Below, one piece after another: positions 6,267 to 6,671 of a stretch of DNA of 6,671 nt. Numbering within the stretch: the stretch's first letter is position 1; every line of letters starts with the position of its first letter. The notes below the pieces were generated by a model. That model saw nothing but the letters and a program-made list of their open reading frames with translations, was not told the origin of the DNA and made no database searches. The stretch lies in the NCBI GenBank assembly GCA_037446075.1, contig JBBIJH010000153.1, forward strand, positions 1-6,671. Direction: 5' to 3'. Made by a program: the position numbers and the translations under genes. This stretch comes from JBBIJH01 sp037446075 (GTDB lineage Bacteria > Bacteroidota > Ignavibacteria > UBA10030 > JAHEZR01).

Positions 6267-6671
6267 TCAGCTCGCGCGTTTCTCCAGCCTCAGATCAAGA
6301 TTCAAAACCGCCTTCTCACGGAGTACTTTGAGACGAAGAACATCGCCAGCCTTTGACGCGTTTACGAGGCCGATGATAGAATCTTCATCCGTGATCTTTT
6401 CACCGTTGATCTCCAGGATGATGTCCCCTACCTTCAGTCCCGCCTTCGCTGCAGGGCTGCCCCTCTCCACATCACTTACGATCACACCCTCCGGCTTCGA
6501 CATCTTCACTGCTTTCGCAATCGAGTCATCCACTTGTTGGATTCTTAGGCCCGTCCAAAAATCCCGGTCGACTTTCCCTTTCCTCTTCAACTCCGCTACG
6601 ACTGCCTTCACTTTATTGATCGGGATTGCGAACCCCACCCCAATATTCCCCTGGTTCGGAGTGTAGATCAG
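6267..6671 (-). CDS. HtrA/Do-like (Deg) serine protease, C-terminal PDZ part; N-terminus lies outside the window
   Basis: The frame is open from the right edge to a TGA at 6267-6269, giving the last 134 residues. The first visible residues, up to GNIGVGFAIPIN (visible residues 8-19), are the end of the trypsin-like protease domain of the DegP/DegQ/DegS family. A single PDZ domain follows, from about residue 38: a ligand-binding loop around WTGLRIQQ, then EGVIVSDVERGSP (61-73), AAKAGLKVGDIILEINGEKI (74-93) and a final strand ending KRAS. The chain stops right after this PDZ, so the protein has one PDZ domain, like DegS, and not two like DegP. Family members are exported or membrane-anchored proteases that clear misfolded envelope proteins. 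The signal sequence and the His-Asp-Ser triad are outside the window. A GTG at 6638 is internal to the domain and is not a start. Confidence 0.88.
   Translation of the reverse strand: MIYTPNQGNIGVGFAIPINKVKAVVAELKRKGKVDRDFWTGLRIQQVDDSIAKAVKMSKPEGVIVSDVERGSPAAKAGLKVGDIILEINGEKITDEDSIIGLVNASKAGDVLRLKVLREKAVLNLDLRLEKRAS

Noticed and set aside
5878..6666. A 262-codon plus-strand frame opposite purB and the HtrA-like gene.
   Set aside because: Its translation is Ser/Arg/Phe-rich low-information sequence, as expected antisense to real genes. The minus-strand products are unmistakable PurB and PDZ sequences.

Overview
The window reads as an ordinary chromosomal segment of a free-living bacterium with mid-range G+C. 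Every recognisable gene lies on the minus strand. Nothing points to a mobile element, phage or CRISPR array. An exported S9 peptidase, an HtrA/Do-type protease, a Firmicutes-type PurB and an L-lysine 6-transaminase together would suit a Gram-negative member of the Bacteroidota/Ignavibacteriota side of the tree. That placement is inference from gene content and is weak.

Layout in the direction of transcription (right to left). (1) The C-terminal end of an HtrA/Do-like serine protease runs in from the right edge (6671-6267). (2) Four bases later comes purB, adenylosuccinate lyase (6262-4946). (3) Another 22 bases later comes an NAD(P)-dependent aldehyde dehydrogenase (4923-3439). These three are spaced like one operon. 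(4) Just 21 bases after the dehydrogenase stop there is a strong Shine-Dalgarno sequence followed by a short open frame that has ATC where a start codon would be expected (3417-3226); this is a tentative small or decayed gene. (5) After that lies a good sigma70-like promoter (3152-3124) and a leader of about 215 bases that contains several inverted repeats. (6) The leader ends at lat, L-lysine 6-transaminase (2902-1493). (7) After 121 bases follows the N-terminal two thirds of an exported S9 (prolyl-oligopeptidase-family) peptidase, which runs off the left edge (1371-1).

Functionally, the transaminase and the aldehyde dehydrogenase make a plausible lysine-degradation pair: lysine to 2-aminoadipate 6-semialdehyde, then to 2-aminoadipate. 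The pair is split between two transcription units: the dehydrogenase travels with purB, whereas the transaminase appears to have its own promoter and leader.

The most interesting region is 2903-3152. A promoter with an extended -10 box should start transcripts about ten bases before a perfect 10-bp inverted repeat that closes a 70-base, hairpin-rich interior. Further downstream are two overlapping, mutually exclusive stems and a 7-base segment exactly complementary to the lat Shine-Dalgarno region. This is the architecture of a cis-regulatory RNA (aptamer-like domain plus translation switch). It matches no riboswitch class I can identify by eye, so it is offered as a candidate and not as an established element.
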